64,000 bases of DNA, taken from Pseudoalteromonas ostreae. Its GTDB lineage: Bacteria > Pseudomonadota > Gammaproteobacteria > Enterobacterales > Alteromonadaceae. The DNA is taken from NCBI RefSeq assembly GCF_018069805.1, contig NZ_JAGPYN010000001.1:62001-126000 (forward strand). Reading direction: 5' to 3'. The notes under the pieces are model-generated. The model had not been told where the DNA came from, did not search any database, and saw only the letters and a program-made list of their open reading frames with translations. Both the position numbers and the translations under genes were made by a program. Below, piece after piece: positions 25,396 to 35,165 of the stretch. Each line of letters starts with the position of its first letter. Position 1 is the first letter of the stretch.

Positions 25396-28275
25396 ATGAA
25401 AAAAATAATTACTTTAAGCGCTATTGCTTTAGCAGTATTAAGTGGCTGCGGCACTACCACCACAGCGGTACAGCAGCAAACGTCATTACTTTCAGATACG
25501 CTGGTAATAAGTCCCAACGATACTCGTCAATATAAAACCCTTAAACTTGAAAATGAGATTGAAGTAATTTTAGTGTCGGATCCAACTGCTGAAAAATCAG
25601 CCGCTTCACTGAGTGTGGGTGTTGGGTTATTACATGATCCAATCAGCCAGCAGGGCATGGCGCATTATTTAGAGCACATGCTATTTTTAGGCACAGATCG
25701 TTACCCAGATACCAAAGGGTACTCTGATTTTATGACTAAAAACGGCGGCGACCACAATGCTTATACATGGTTAGATGTTACTAATTACATGTTTGAAGTA
25801 AATAACGATGCTTACGATGAAGGATTGGATCGTTTTGCTGATTTTTTTAAATCCCCTAAGCTTTACCCAGAATACACCGATAAAGAAAAAAACGCAGTAA
25901 ACGCCGAATGGTCAATGCGTCGCGAGATGGATTTTTTTGGTCAGTTTAAACTTGCCCGACAAATGATGGGCGATCATCCAGCTAATCGTTTTTTAATCGG
26001 TAATCTTGAAACATTAGGTGATAAAGAAGGTAGCTCTCTACATAAAGAAACCGTTGATTTTTATAATAAATACTACTCTTCTAACATTATGAAAGTAGCA
26101 ATGATTTCAAATCTACCACTTGCGGAAATGGAAGCGAAAGCACAAAAATACTTCGCTGATATTGAAGATAAAAAGATCGACAAACCAACTGTTACCACAA
26201 AGCTAGATTTTGATAACGTAGGTGGAAAACGCGTTCACTACGCGCCAAATGAAGACGTAAAAGAGCTACAACTTGATTTTACTATTACCGATAACAGCAA
26301 TGACTTTGCCGTTAAACCTAACCGTTTTGTGGCATACTTATTAAGCAATGAAATGCAAGGTAGCCCGGCGCAAATTTTGCGTGATAAAGGCTGGGTTTCA
26401 CAACTTTCAGCTGGGGCAGCACCAACCCAATATGGTAATTACGGTGCGCTGACGGTTAATGTGCAATTAACAGACGAAGGCATGAAAAACCGTGAAACGA
26501 TCGTTGCAACAATAATGCAATATATTGATTTGATCAAAAAAGAAGGTGTAGATAGTAAATACTTTAATGAAATTCGCACTTCACTTAATAATGAATTTCA
26601 ATTTTTAGAAAAAGGCGATGAATTTGGCTATGTCAGTAATTTAACTGGTAGCATGCAAGATTATCCACTAAACCACGTTATTAATGCGCCTTTTTATTAT
26701 GCTAAGTTTGATGCAGCTGCGATCAACAACGTACTTGCGCAACTCAATGCTGATACTCTACGTATTTGGTATACCTCACAGCAAGAAGAAACCGATTCGC
26801 AATTGCATTTTTACGATGGTAAATACCGCATTGAAGATATCAGTGATGCTGAAATTGCCAGCTGGAGTAAGCCTAGTCAGTTTGCCTTAGCATTACCTAC
26901 GGTAAACCGTTTATTACCAGAGAGTTTTGCGATTAAAACGGCACAATTTGCAGAGCAAAAACACCCTAAGCTGGCATATGATAAAAATGGCGTAAAAGTA
27001 TGGCGTCAAGCGAGTCAGAACTTTGCTGAGCAACCGAAAGGTTTGGTCGAAGTTTACTTAAATACCCCAGATGCTCTGACGGATATCAAAGCTAAAGTAC
27101 TTTATTCAGTATGGTCTGACTTATTTAACTTACAACAGAGCAAGCTAAGTACCGAAGCTGCCGTGGCAGGTATGAGTGTTGGCCTTGAAGCAAGTAACGG
27201 ACTGATCCTTTCAATGAGTGGCTTTACCGATAAGCAAAATGTTTTACTCGCGCAAGCACTGACAAATATTGATGTGCAAGTAACTGAGCAAGGTTTTGCT
27301 CAAGCGCTTGATCGTTACCAACGTGATTTATTAAACGCCCAAAAACAATTCCCTTATTATCAAGCATTTGGTGAGTACTCTAAATTAATACGAACAGGCA
27401 GTTTTGACACCGATGCACTGATCAATACGGCAAAAGCATTAACCATTGCAGATTTTGAGCAGCTTAAACAGCATACCTTTGCTAATAACGAAATGCGCGT
27501 GTTCACTTATGGTAACTATAACCAATCAGATGTTGAAGCGATAGCTAAAGAGTTAACGGCAGTTTTACCAGCGGCGCATAAAAGCACTGAATTTGCGCGC
27601 AGTAAAGCGTGGTTACCGCAACCAGGCGAAACGATTGTATTGCAAAAAGATATTGATGTGGCTGATGTTGCTATTATTGATATGACCGTACACCCGATTG
27701 CAGGCTATAAGCAAAAAGCGCAAGCGCAAGTCTTACAAGGTCACTTTAGTACCGTTGCGTTTGATAAGTTACGTACTGAAGAGCAATTAGCGTATGCGGT
27801 TGGTGGTTTAGCGCGGCCGATTGAAGATTACTCAGCGATTGGCTTGTTTATTCAAACCCCAGTAAAAGATGTAAAAACCATGCAAGCGCGTTTTGAAGAG
27901 TTTAAAAAGCAATATGCTATAGAGCTTGATAACATGAGCGAAGAAACGTTTGCTCAACTTAAAAACGCTGTATTAGTGTCGCTTAAACAGCAGCCTAAAA
28001 ATCTTAGCGAGGAGATGGGTCCGTTAATTGGCGATTGGTATCGTGAAAACTTTGATTTTGATTCAAAGGATAAGTTAATCGCTGAAGTTGAAAAAGTCAC
28101 CCTTGCTGATATCAAAGACTACTACCAGCAAACTATGTTAAACCCACAAGCTGCACGTTTAAACGTACAACTTCGTGGTAGCAAGTTTGCTGACAAACCG
28201 TTTGCAGATTTACCAAAACAAACATTGGTAACAGACTTACAAGCGCACTTTAATGGCATTAAATTACAAAAGTAA
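25396..28275 (+). CDS. M16 family zinc metallopeptidase, pitrilysin/insulinase type, lipoprotein
   Basis: A 959-residue zinc peptidase of the pitrilysin/insulysin group, which degrades small peptides. The inverted zinc motif is H90-Y-L-E93-H94, with the distal Glu in KNAVNAEWSMR, so the N-terminal half should be catalytic. The C-terminal half contains the usual inactive M16 repeats with LRTEEQLAYAVG. The N-terminus is a lipoprotein signal with Cys18 in LSGC, so it is anchored in the periplasm or outer membrane; Escherichia coli pitrilysin is soluble in the periplasm. It is a single gene followed by a strong terminator. Confidence 0.93.
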   Translation: MKKIITLSAIALAVLSGCGTTTTAVQQQTSLLSDTLVISPNDTRQYKTLKLENEIEVILVSDPTAEKSAASLSVGVGLLHDPISQQGMAHYLEHMLFLGTDRYPDTKGYSDFMTKNGGDHNAYTWLDVTNYMFEVNNDAYDEGLDRFADFFKSPKLYPEYTDKEKNAVNAEWSMRREMDFFGQFKLARQMMGDHPANRFLIGNLETLGDKEGSSLHKETVDFYNKYYSSNIMKVAMISNLPLAEMEAKAQKYFADIEDKKIDKPTVTTKLDFDNVGGKRVHYAPNEDVKELQLDFTITDNSNDFAVKPNRFVAYLLSNEMQGSPAQILRDKGWVSQLSAGAAPTQYGNYGALTVNVQLTDEGMKNRETIVATIMQYIDLIKKEGVDSKYFNEIRTSLNNEFQFLEKGDEFGYVSNLTGSMQDYPLNHVINAPFYYAKFDAAAINNVLAQLNADTLRIWYTSQQEETDSQLHFYDGKYRIEDISDAEIASWSKPSQFALALPTVNRLLPESFAIKTAQFAEQKHPKLAYDKNGVKVWRQASQNFAEQPKGLVEVYLNTPDALTDIKAKVLYSVWSDLFNLQQSKLSTEAAVAGMSVGLEASNGLILSMSGFTDKQNVLLAQALTNIDVQVTEQGFAQALDRYQRDLLNAQKQFPYYQAFGEYSKLIRTGSFDTDALINTAKALTIADFEQLKQHTFANNEMRVFTYGNYNQSDVEAIAKELTAVLPAAHKSTEFARSKAWLPQPGETIVLQKDIDVADVAIIDMTVHPIAGYKQKAQAQVLQGHFSTVAFDKLRTEEQLAYAVGGLARPIEDYSAIGLFIQTPVKDVKTMQARFEEFKKQYAIELDNMSEETFAQLKNAVLVSLKQQPKNLSEEMGPLIGDWYRENFDFDSKDKLIAEVEKVTLADIKDYYQQTMLNPQAARLNVQLRGSKFADKPFADLPKQTLVTDLQAHFNGIKLQK

Positions 28276-28305
28276 TTTAGCACATTGAAGCGTTGAAAAA
28301 GATTA

Positions 28306-28334
28306 AAGCCCAAGCTATTTGCTTGGGTTTTTTT
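28306..28334 (+). terminator. Terminator after the M16 peptidase gene
   Basis: The stem CCCAAGC/GCTTGGG (28309-28315 and 28321-28327) is followed by seven T residues. A-rich sequence precedes the stem. Confidence 0.92.
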
Positions 28335-28421
28335 ATGAATCATTATCTTTTAAATAATTTACAAAATGTACGTACAGTGTAACTATATAAAAAAGGAACA
28401 GCTCAAACCGCTAGGATTTTG

Positions 28422-29039
28422 ATGAATAAAATAGTGTGCATATCGCTACTGCTAAGCCCTTTTTATAGCTTAGCTAACTCATTTTCTGATGATTTTGTAA
28501 ACGCTGCAAATGATAGAACAACACAAAGCGTGCGCTATGACGGCGCTTATCACCGCATTGCCTATCCAAATGGCGATGTACCTGCCAATATTGGCGTATG
28601 CACAGATGTAATTATTCGCAGCTACCGAGCACTGGGTATCGATTTACAAAAGTTAGTTCATGAAGATATGCGCGATAATTTTTCAGTCTATCCATCAACA
28701 AGAATATGGGGGCTTACTAAACCCGATAGTAATATCGATCATCGTCGCGTGCCTAATTTACAGGCTTTTTTTAAACGCCACGGTACAGTACTGCCCATAA
28801 CTAATAATGCTCCGACCTATAAAGCGGGCGATATTGTCACGTGGATGCTGCCGGGCAATTTGCCGCATATCGGTATCGTGGTAGATACATACACTGCAGA
28901 TAACAAAACCCCATTGATAGTGCATAACATAGGCGCAGGGCCGCAACTTGAGGATGTACTGTTTCGTTATAAGATCACCGGCCATTATCGGTATGAGCCA
29001 GCCGTTAATATATTTTCAGGTAAAAAAATATGCTGCTAA
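28422..29039 (+). CDS. DUF1287 family exported protein
   Basis: A 205-residue protein with a signal peptide (cleavage near SLA-NS). The body matches the DUF1287 family: YDGAYHRIAYPNGDVPANIGVCTDVIIRSYRALGIDLQ, then GDIVTWMLPGNLPHIGIVVD and IVHNIGAGPQLEDVLF. The Cys in GVCTDV and the His in LPHIGIV are placed like the catalytic pair of NlpC/P60-type cysteine peptidases, so cell-wall or peptide hydrolysis is plausible but unproven. The ATG at 28422 has AGGA upstream; a TTG one codon earlier is not needed. Confidence 0.88.
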   Translation: MNKIVCISLLLSPFYSLANSFSDDFVNAANDRTTQSVRYDGAYHRIAYPNGDVPANIGVCTDVIIRSYRALGIDLQKLVHEDMRDNFSVYPSTRIWGLTKPDSNIDHRRVPNLQAFFKRHGTVLPITNNAPTYKAGDIVTWMLPGNLPHIGIVVDTYTADNKTPLIVHNIGAGPQLEDVLFRYKITGHYRYEPAVNIFSGKKICC

Positions 29040-29411
29040 GCCTGAGTGATTAGAAGTTCTAATTACTGCATTTGTAGTTGAGATGACAGTGAAGCGCCTG
29101 GGTAACAACGCAAATGCTGTAGGCCTAATGATGATTAAAGATATTAATAAAGGTTGGTAATAGCACTAATTCTTTGCTTTCTGACATATAATGATCTGCA
29201 CTGATCCAATTAAGGATAATTCCTTTTAGTGGTTACGGTGTTGTCTTGAGTATTATTTACTAAGTAATTTTATTGTTGAACCCGATAACATATAGCTGAA
29301 TTAACGATGAGTACAAAGTTTGTCAGCGATTTGTTTATATAGAGTCTAATGACTACAACCTATCGCATTACTGTACGGTATTTACTCGTTCTATGCATAA
29401 GGATATGAGAA
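29040..29411. other. 372-bp gene-free region before the PhoD-like gene
   Basis: I see no conserved gene here. A 25-codon open frame at 29083-29160 (starts ATG, ends TAA) has only weak ribosome-site support and no recognisable sequence. A short AAGGA-TAAT-TCCTT hairpin lies near 29213. The rest is AT-rich and probably carries the promoter of the next gene. Confidence 0.5.
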
Positions 29412-30884
29412 ATGATTAATAAATTAGTGCTTGGACCTGTTTTGGGTATTGAATCTGATACTCTCTATACAGTTACGTTTGTCACAGATAAATTAGCGAC
29501 TACTGCCACGGTAGAATGTGGTGGTAATGTTACTTCGGCAACATTGATTGGTGAAATCTATTCCGGACTAGTCTGGAGAGTTGCTCTAGAGATAACAATA
29601 CAAGGGCAACAAGTTGCCTATCAAGTTGTGAGTGACGGTGTGATAATGTCTGATGCATCAGGCAATGTTAACTGGTATTTTTATGTTGCAGGTCAAAATA
29701 GTCAGCCAAAAATAGCTTATGGATCTTGCAATGGTTTCTCAGATTATAAGTTGATGACCTCAATTGATCAGCCGTATAAGCTTTGGCATGAAATGGCTGA
29801 ACAGCATGCCAAAGCTCCTTTTTCGCTATTATTACTGGGTGGTGATCAAGTTTATGCAGACTCAATTTGGACAAAAATTAATTTATTAAAAGCCTGGAAT
29901 GAGTTAGGAATAACAGAAAAAATAAAGCGTAAAGCAACGAAGGAAATGCGTGCTCAAATTGATAAATTTTTTAGCGAGCTTTATGTCGATCGTTGGAATA
30001 AACAACCCATTTCATCTATGCTGGCATCAATCCCGTCAATTATGATGTGGGATGACCATGATATTATAGATGGTTGGGGGAGTTACCCTGAAGCACTGCA
30101 AAATTGCGATGTATATAAAGCAATATTTACAGCGGCAAAAAAGCATTTTGGTTTATTACAAATACGTGGTCAGAATCACAATACCGCCTTATTAGCTCCC
30201 ATTAAAGATCACTTTACGATGGCAGTTAAATACCGAGGATATAACATTCTTGCATTAGATAATCGCTCACAAAGAACGCTTAAACACGTTATGAGTAAAC
30301 AGCAGTGGGCTGAAATCTCTCACTATTTACAGCAGGTATGTATAAGCGGTGACTTATTAGTAATGAGTGCGGTTCCCGTTGTATACAGAGATTTTTCATT
30401 TGCAGAAAGCATTGTTGATACGACCCCTTGGGAAGAAGAATTGACGGATGATCTTAAGGATCATTGGCGAGCTAAAGAGCATGAAGGAGAGCGATTAAAG
30501 CTGATTATGCGACTGCTTGATAATGCGGCATTAAGAAAGGCTAAAACCGTTATTTTATCTGGTGATGTGCATGTGGGATGTTTAGGTATTATTAGAGATT
30601 TACGTCACTCTCAAGCCACTAGTATTCATCAGGTTGTGTCATCTGGAATAGTTCATCCAGCACCGACATACTTGCAATGGTTAGGGGTATTAGCGGTTAC
30701 GAATGATGATCTGGAATATTTAGAAGAAACCCGCCTAATAACAACCGATATATTAAAACCTCATGGTTCTAATAAATATATTAGGGCAAGAAATTTCGTG
30801 ACGCTTCAAGAAGGAAGCGACGCGAAGTTGTGGGTAAATTGGTTTTGTGAAGGTAAAGATAAACCTGCATTTCCGTTACAATAA
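29412..30884 (+). CDS. PhoD-like metallophosphatase without signal peptide
   Basis: A 490-residue metallophosphoesterase of the alkaline phosphatase D group. Residues ~1-95 are a beta-rich domain, and the catalytic domain follows with GSCNGFSDY, LLLGGDQVYADSIW, MMWDDHDIIDGWGS and VILSGDVHVGCLG. These are the metal-ligand motifs of PhoD-like enzymes. Classical PhoD is exported by the Tat system, but here the N-terminus (MINKLVLGPVLG) shows no twin-arginine or Sec signal, so the protein is probably cytoplasmic. Substrate is unknown; a phosphodiester or phosphomonoester is expected. AAGG and GAG upstream support the start. Confidence 0.88.
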   Translation: MINKLVLGPVLGIESDTLYTVTFVTDKLATTATVECGGNVTSATLIGEIYSGLVWRVALEITIQGQQVAYQVVSDGVIMSDASGNVNWYFYVAGQNSQPKIAYGSCNGFSDYKLMTSIDQPYKLWHEMAEQHAKAPFSLLLLGGDQVYADSIWTKINLLKAWNELGITEKIKRKATKEMRAQIDKFFSELYVDRWNKQPISSMLASIPSIMMWDDHDIIDGWGSYPEALQNCDVYKAIFTAAKKHFGLLQIRGQNHNTALLAPIKDHFTMAVKYRGYNILALDNRSQRTLKHVMSKQQWAEISHYLQQVCISGDLLVMSAVPVVYRDFSFAESIVDTTPWEEELTDDLKDHWRAKEHEGERLKLIMRLLDNAALRKAKTVILSGDVHVGCLGIIRDLRHSQATSIHQVVSSGIVHPAPTYLQWLGVLAVTNDDLEYLEETRLITTDILKPHGSNKYIRARNFVTLQEGSDAKLWVNWFCEGKDKPAFPLQ

Positions 30885-30977
30885 TTGCTGATGGTTATTC
30901 AAAATGCGCGCATAGCGTGTTGTACTATTCTTAATGTGGCTTTAAACCTAGGGCACAATAGTTAGAGGTTCTATATT

Positions 30978-31394
30978 TTGGATGTTATGACGCACGAGAG
31001 TGTTAAACAAAAATTTACGACGTACCCTGAAAATATCGCGGTTGTATTACATGAGATCAGAAGTCTGATTTTGCAGGTAGCTGTGCAGGATGGCATCACT
31101 GAACTTGAAGAAACACTCAAGTGGGGAGAGCCGAGTTATATTTCAAAAATAGGCTCTACCATTCGTTTTGATCACAAACCAAAATCAGCTGAGCAATTTT
31201 GTATGTACTTTAACTGTAAAACTAAACTTATTGAAACCTTCAAAGAGCTTTATGGTGATACGTTTAGCTATGAAGGTAACCGTGCTTTGGTGTTTAAGCT
31301 TAATCAAACCGTGCCAGTTAAAGAGCTAGCCCATTGTATATCGTTGGCTTTGCGCTATAAAAAAATAAAGCACCTGCCATTGCTAGGTGCTTAA
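30978..31394 (+). CDS. DUF1801 domain-containing protein
   Basis: A 138-residue cytoplasmic protein of the DUF1801 family (YdhG-like fold). Supporting features are the start with YPENIAVVLHEIRSLIL, then LEETLKWGEPSY, and the family-typical FCMYFNCKTKLIETFKELYGD. Function is unknown. The start is uncertain: TTG at 30978 has AGAGG nine bases upstream, while the ATG at 30987 has GGAT too close. The end of the gene is unusual: a terminator-like stem lies inside the last codons. Confidence 0.82.
   Translation: MDVMTHESVKQKFTTYPENIAVVLHEIRSLILQVAVQDGITELEETLKWGEPSYISKIGSTIRFDHKPKSAEQFCMYFNCKTKLIETFKELYGDTFSYEGNRALVFKLNQTVPVKELAHCISLALRYKKIKHLPLLGA
31368..31392 (+). terminator. Terminator-like hairpin inside the end of the DUF1801 gene
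   Basis: AAGCACCT (31368-31375) and AGGTGCTT (31385-31392) form a perfect 8-bp stem; the stop codon begins in the last base of the stem. A T-containing stretch follows. The stem is therefore translated as well as transcribed. Confidence 0.6.
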
Positions 31395-31466
31395 ATTTAA
31401 GAAGTTATTGTCCGGCAGAAAGAGCAATATAAAATCCCGCCAACGCAAACCTAGTGCTGACAATAG

Positions 31467-33647
31467 TTACTTAGCTCTTGCTGCACGTGCGGCGTGTAGC
31501 TTTTTATAGCTGTCGATCAAACGCTGATGACGATCTAACCCTTCGAGTTGCATATTGGTTGGCGTTAAACCGTAGAACATCACATCACCATTGATAGAGC
31601 CGACTACTGCATCCATTACTTCTTGACCAAACATGCGGGTGAAGCTGTGAATGTAGTCTTCAATTTCTAAGTCATCATTTAGCGCAACTTCTAAAGTCGC
31701 GTGCATTGCTTGGTAGAATAACCCACGTTCAACAGTGTTATCGTTAAATTGTAAGAAGGTCTCAACCAGTTCCATGGTCGCTTCTAAATCGCCTAATGCT
31801 AAATAAATTAGCAACTTAAGCTCAAGAATAGTTAACTGACCCCACACGGTGTTTTCGTCAAACTCAACGCCAATTAAGGTGATGATATCGATGTAATTAT
31901 CAAGCTGGCTGTCTTCTAAGCGCTCAACTAAGCCGGCAAGTTGGTCTTCATCTAAACTGTGCAGATTTAAAATATCTTCGCGGTATTTAAGGGCTTTATT
32001 GGTGTTATCCCAAATTAAGTCTTCGACAGGGTAAACTTCTGAATAATCAGGCACTAAAATACGGCATGCGGTGCCAAGGTCTGAAAATTCAGCAATATAA
32101 GCTTCTTTACCTAAGGCTTTTAAAATACCAAATAAGCTAGCTGTTTCTTCTTCGTTAGTACCTGAAAAATCCCATTCCACAAAGTCATAATCGTGTTTAG
32201 CACTGAAAAAGCGCCATGAGATCTTACCGGTTGAATCAATAAAGTGTTCAACAAAGTTTTCAGGTTCAGATACTGCCATGCTGTTGAATGTTGGTTTTGG
32301 TACGTCGTTTAAACCTTCAAAGCTGCGACCTTGTAATAGTTCTGTTAAGCTACGTTCAAGGGCGACTTCAAAACTTGGGTGTGCACCAAATGAAGAAAAT
32401 ACACCACCAGTTTTCGGGTTCATTAATGTTACGCACATCACTGGGAACTGTCCGCCAAGGGAGGCATCTTTCACCACAACCGGAAAGCCTTGCTCTTCTA
32501 AGCCTTTAATACCGGCAACAATACTTGGATATTTAGCAAGTATCGCTTCTGGTACGTCTGGCAATACCAGTTCTTGCTCGATGATTTGGCGTTTAACAGC
32601 ACGCTCAAAAATCTCAGATAAGCATTGTACTTTGGCTTCGGCAAAGTTATTACCCGCACTCATGCCGTTACTTAAAAACAAGTTTTCAATCAAGTTTGAT
32701 GGAAAGTACACAGTTTCGCCGTCAGAGTGACGCACATATGGGATCGAGCAAATACCGCGCTCAACATTACCTGAGTTAGTGTCTATTAGGTGCGAGCCAC
32801 ACAGCTCATCTTCAGGGTTATAAATGCTCAGCGTGTGGTCGTCTAAAATACCTTCTGGTAGTGAGTCATCATCAGTGAGTTGAAACCATTTTTCGTTAGG
32901 GTAATGGACAAACTCACTGTTGGCAATTTCTTCACCAAGAAATTGATCATTATAGAAAAAGTTACAGTTTAAACGTTCAATAAACTCGCCAAGGGCTGAG
33001 CATAATGCGCTTTCTTTGCTGGCGCCTTTACCATTGGTAAAACACATTGGTGATGCTGCATCACGAATATGCAATGACCAGACGTTTGGTACAATATTGC
33101 GCCATGATGAAATTTCAATCTTCATGCCTAAGTCAGCCAAAATCGCTGTCATATCAGCAATGGTTTGCTCAAGTGGTAAATCTTTGCCTAAAATAAAGGT
33201 GTTTTCGCTGCCTTCAGACTTTGCCATTAACATGGCTTGTGTATCTTCTTCTAGGCTTTCTACGGCATCAATTTTGAATTCAGGTATGGTTTGAATAACA
33301 CGTTTTACGGTACAACGATCAATAGAGCGCAAAATGCCAGTGCGGTCTTTTTCAGAAATGCTTTCAGGGAGTTCAACCTGGATTTGGAAGATTTGGTTAT
33401 AACGATCTTCAGGATCAACAATGTTGTTTTGCGCAACACGAATACCGTCAGTCGAGATATCACGGGCATTGCAATACACTTTAATAAAGTACGCAGCACA
33501 TAAAGCCGAAGATGCTAAAAAGTAGTCAAAGGGACTTGGCGCAGAGCCATCGCCTTTGTAACGGATTGGTTGATCCGCAATGACTGAGAAATCGTCAAAC
33601 TTAGCTTCTAATCTAAGATTATCGAGAAAATTAACTTTAATTTCCAT
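31467..33647 (-). CDS. OsmC domain / YcaO domain fusion protein
   Basis: A 726-residue cytoplasmic fusion. Residues ~1-140 are an OsmC-like domain (YKGDGSAPSPFDYFLASSALCAAYFIKVYC), the fold of peroxiredoxin-like hydroperoxide reductases. Residues ~160-560 are a YcaO domain (GKGASKESALCSALGEFIERLN, then EAKVQCLSEIFERAVKRQ with the ATP/Mg-binding Glu positions). The last ~160 residues are helical, as in Escherichia coli YcaO. YcaO proteins use ATP to activate amide backbones, and Escherichia coli YcaO is linked to RimO-dependent methylthiolation of ribosomal protein S12. No toxin or peptide precursor gene is nearby, so a housekeeping role is more likely than RiPP synthesis. Confidence 0.9.
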   Translation of the reverse strand: MEIKVNFLDNLRLEAKFDDFSVIADQPIRYKGDGSAPSPFDYFLASSALCAAYFIKVYCNARDISTDGIRVAQNNIVDPEDRYNQIFQIQVELPESISEKDRTGILRSIDRCTVKRVIQTIPEFKIDAVESLEEDTQAMLMAKSEGSENTFILGKDLPLEQTIADMTAILADLGMKIEISSWRNIVPNVWSLHIRDAASPMCFTNGKGASKESALCSALGEFIERLNCNFFYNDQFLGEEIANSEFVHYPNEKWFQLTDDDSLPEGILDDHTLSIYNPEDELCGSHLIDTNSGNVERGICSIPYVRHSDGETVYFPSNLIENLFLSNGMSAGNNFAEAKVQCLSEIFERAVKRQIIEQELVLPDVPEAILAKYPSIVAGIKGLEEQGFPVVVKDASLGGQFPVMCVTLMNPKTGGVFSSFGAHPSFEVALERSLTELLQGRSFEGLNDVPKPTFNSMAVSEPENFVEHFIDSTGKISWRFFSAKHDYDFVEWDFSGTNEEETASLFGILKALGKEAYIAEFSDLGTACRILVPDYSEVYPVEDLIWDNTNKALKYREDILNLHSLDEDQLAGLVERLEDSQLDNYIDIITLIGVEFDENTVWGQLTILELKLLIYLALGDLEATMELVETFLQFNDNTVERGLFYQAMHATLEVALNDDLEIEDYIHSFTRMFGQEVMDAVVGSINGDVMFYGLTPTNMQLEGLDRHQRLIDSYKKLHAARAARAK

Positions 33648-34075
33648 TGAGTTGGTCCACCTTCGTGCGCACTAATAAGCGAGGTTTGCAGGTGTTTGCG
33701 CCAAGCTTAGTCAGTGTATTTTCATTTGGCTGCAATTATCCGCTTTTTAGGGCTGCACATACAAGTAATTGTCGAGGTTAATTAAAAGAAATGCTATTTG
33801 CAGCGCATAAACTGCTAAAAGTCATGCGGTTTGATGTGTTGATATAAATTTAATACTCGGAGTAAGCCTGAAGCTCAACAATTAGACATCGAAACATAGT
33901 GAATTTAAAGTAATTTAGTATTAATTGATTAAAGTGAATATCACGAATGTTTTAATTGTGTTGTTATTTTGTAATTATTTTGCTTAGCAGCTTGAATATA
34001 GTAGGCAAAATTTTCATCTGTGGTCTAACGTTAGTAATGCATATTGCAAAATACTAATATCATAAGGTAACGCAG
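33648..34075. other. 428-bp gene-free region between OsmC-YcaO gene and porin gene
   Basis: This holds the divergent promoters of the two flanking genes. I looked for a Pho-box-like repeat before the porin/PstS-like pair and found none that is convincing. A short GTGA-ATA-TCAC inverted repeat occurs around 33935-33945. No gene is visible. Confidence 0.5.
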
Positions 34076-35155
34076 ATGATGAAAAAGCTGTATTGGTTAT
34101 TAACTGTAAATTGCATCCTGTTTACAGGTGCTTCTTATGGCGAGATCAACTTATCAGGGTTTACCAGTATAAATGCTGGTAAAGTTTTATCTGGAAGTGG
34201 GGTCCCGCAGTACGATATACCGCCTACTTTTTTGGCCGATTACCCAATCGTATCGTCTTACTCCGAAGATGTTTCGTTTAAACCAGAGAGCTTATTTGGG
34301 CTACAAATTAGCGCTGATTTAGCTGATGGATTATCGGTGACAGGTCAACTAGTTGCTCGAGGCGCCAATGATTTTGATGCAAAAATTGAATGGGCTTATC
34401 TCTCGTATGAGATTAATGAAAATTGGACAGTTCAAGCTGGTAAAAAACGATTGCCCCTGTTTTATTATTCGGATTTTTATGATGTAGGCTACGCCTATGT
34501 GTGGATGCGTCCGCCTGCAGATAATTATACGTGGCAAATATTTAACTATAATGGTGTCAATGCACTTTATAGCGGTGAAATTGGTGATTGGTCTGTAATG
34601 GGTAATCTTTATTACGGTGAAGAAGATGATACAGAAAATAAATTGCTTAGTGAGTTTTTTTTCAATGAGCCGACGCGTGAAATTTGGCGTGATATGTTAG
34701 GTGGGGTACTGCAATTAAATAAAGAGTGGTTTGAAGTTAGATTAACCCATATGACTTACAAAAATGAGCGCTACCGTGATGGTAAGCGGGTATTATTTGA
34801 TGGTGAAACTAGCCGTACAGGTAAGTTTTATGGTGTTGCAGTTAACCTAGACTTTGAAAGTTTATTTTTATTAACAGAGTTAAATAGGTTGGATTTGAAT
34901 GGCAACTCTGATACTTCAATGATCACGCTAGGTTATCGTTTAGACACAATTACTCCTTACGTTTCTTACTCTCAATTTAAAGAAGATGCCGACGATGGCG
35001 AACAGCACAATACAACGTCAGTCGGAATACGCTGGGATTTTCATTCTTCAGCGGCTTTTAAAGTTCAGTTTGATAAAGTGAATGACAAATCATTTGATTT
35101 AGCCGTTGCAGGTGATAGTGAGTCGATCACACTTGGCATTGACTTGGTATTTTAA
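34076..35155 (+). CDS. Outer-membrane porin-like beta-barrel protein
   Basis: A 359-residue protein with a signal peptide (cleavage near SYG-EI) and a body of alternating beta strands ending in ESITLGIDLVF with terminal Phe, the signature of an outer-membrane barrel. The segments NWTVQAGKKRLPLFYYSDFYDVGYAYVWMRPP recall porins that occur next to periplasmic phosphate-binding-like proteins in Alteromonadales. The gene is ten bases from the PstS-like gene and probably in one operon with it. A role in phosphate or another oxyanion passage is possible. AAGG upstream supports the start; an ATG one codon later is equally possible. Confidence 0.85.
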   Translation: MMKKLYWLLTVNCILFTGASYGEINLSGFTSINAGKVLSGSGVPQYDIPPTFLADYPIVSSYSEDVSFKPESLFGLQISADLADGLSVTGQLVARGANDFDAKIEWAYLSYEINENWTVQAGKKRLPLFYYSDFYDVGYAYVWMRPPADNYTWQIFNYNGVNALYSGEIGDWSVMGNLYYGEEDDTENKLLSEFFFNEPTREIWRDMLGGVLQLNKEWFEVRLTHMTYKNERYRDGKRVLFDGETSRTGKFYGVAVNLDFESLFLLTELNRLDLNGNSDTSMITLGYRLDTITPYVSYSQFKEDADDGEQHNTTSVGIRWDFHSSAAFKVQFDKVNDKSFDLAVAGDSESITLGIDLVF

Positions 35156-35165
35156 GGAATACGCT

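Noticed and set aside
29083-29160. 25-codon frame after the DUF1287 gene
   Set aside because: Weak ribosome site, no recognisable sequence; kept only as a remark in the region entry.
29200-29411. Pho box before the PhoD-like gene
   Set aside because: TTTGTCA followed by TTTGTTT 11 bases later is suggestive, but the second half does not fit the consensus.
32278-33503. Plus-strand frames opposite the OsmC-YcaO gene
   Set aside because: They are antisense frames of a real gene with strong codon bias on the minus strand.
31467-33647. Possible RiPP or thiazole/oxazole-modified peptide cluster around YcaO
   Set aside because: No precursor peptide, dehydrogenase or E1-like partner gene is near. 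The OsmC fusion and helical C-terminus fit the housekeeping YcaO type.
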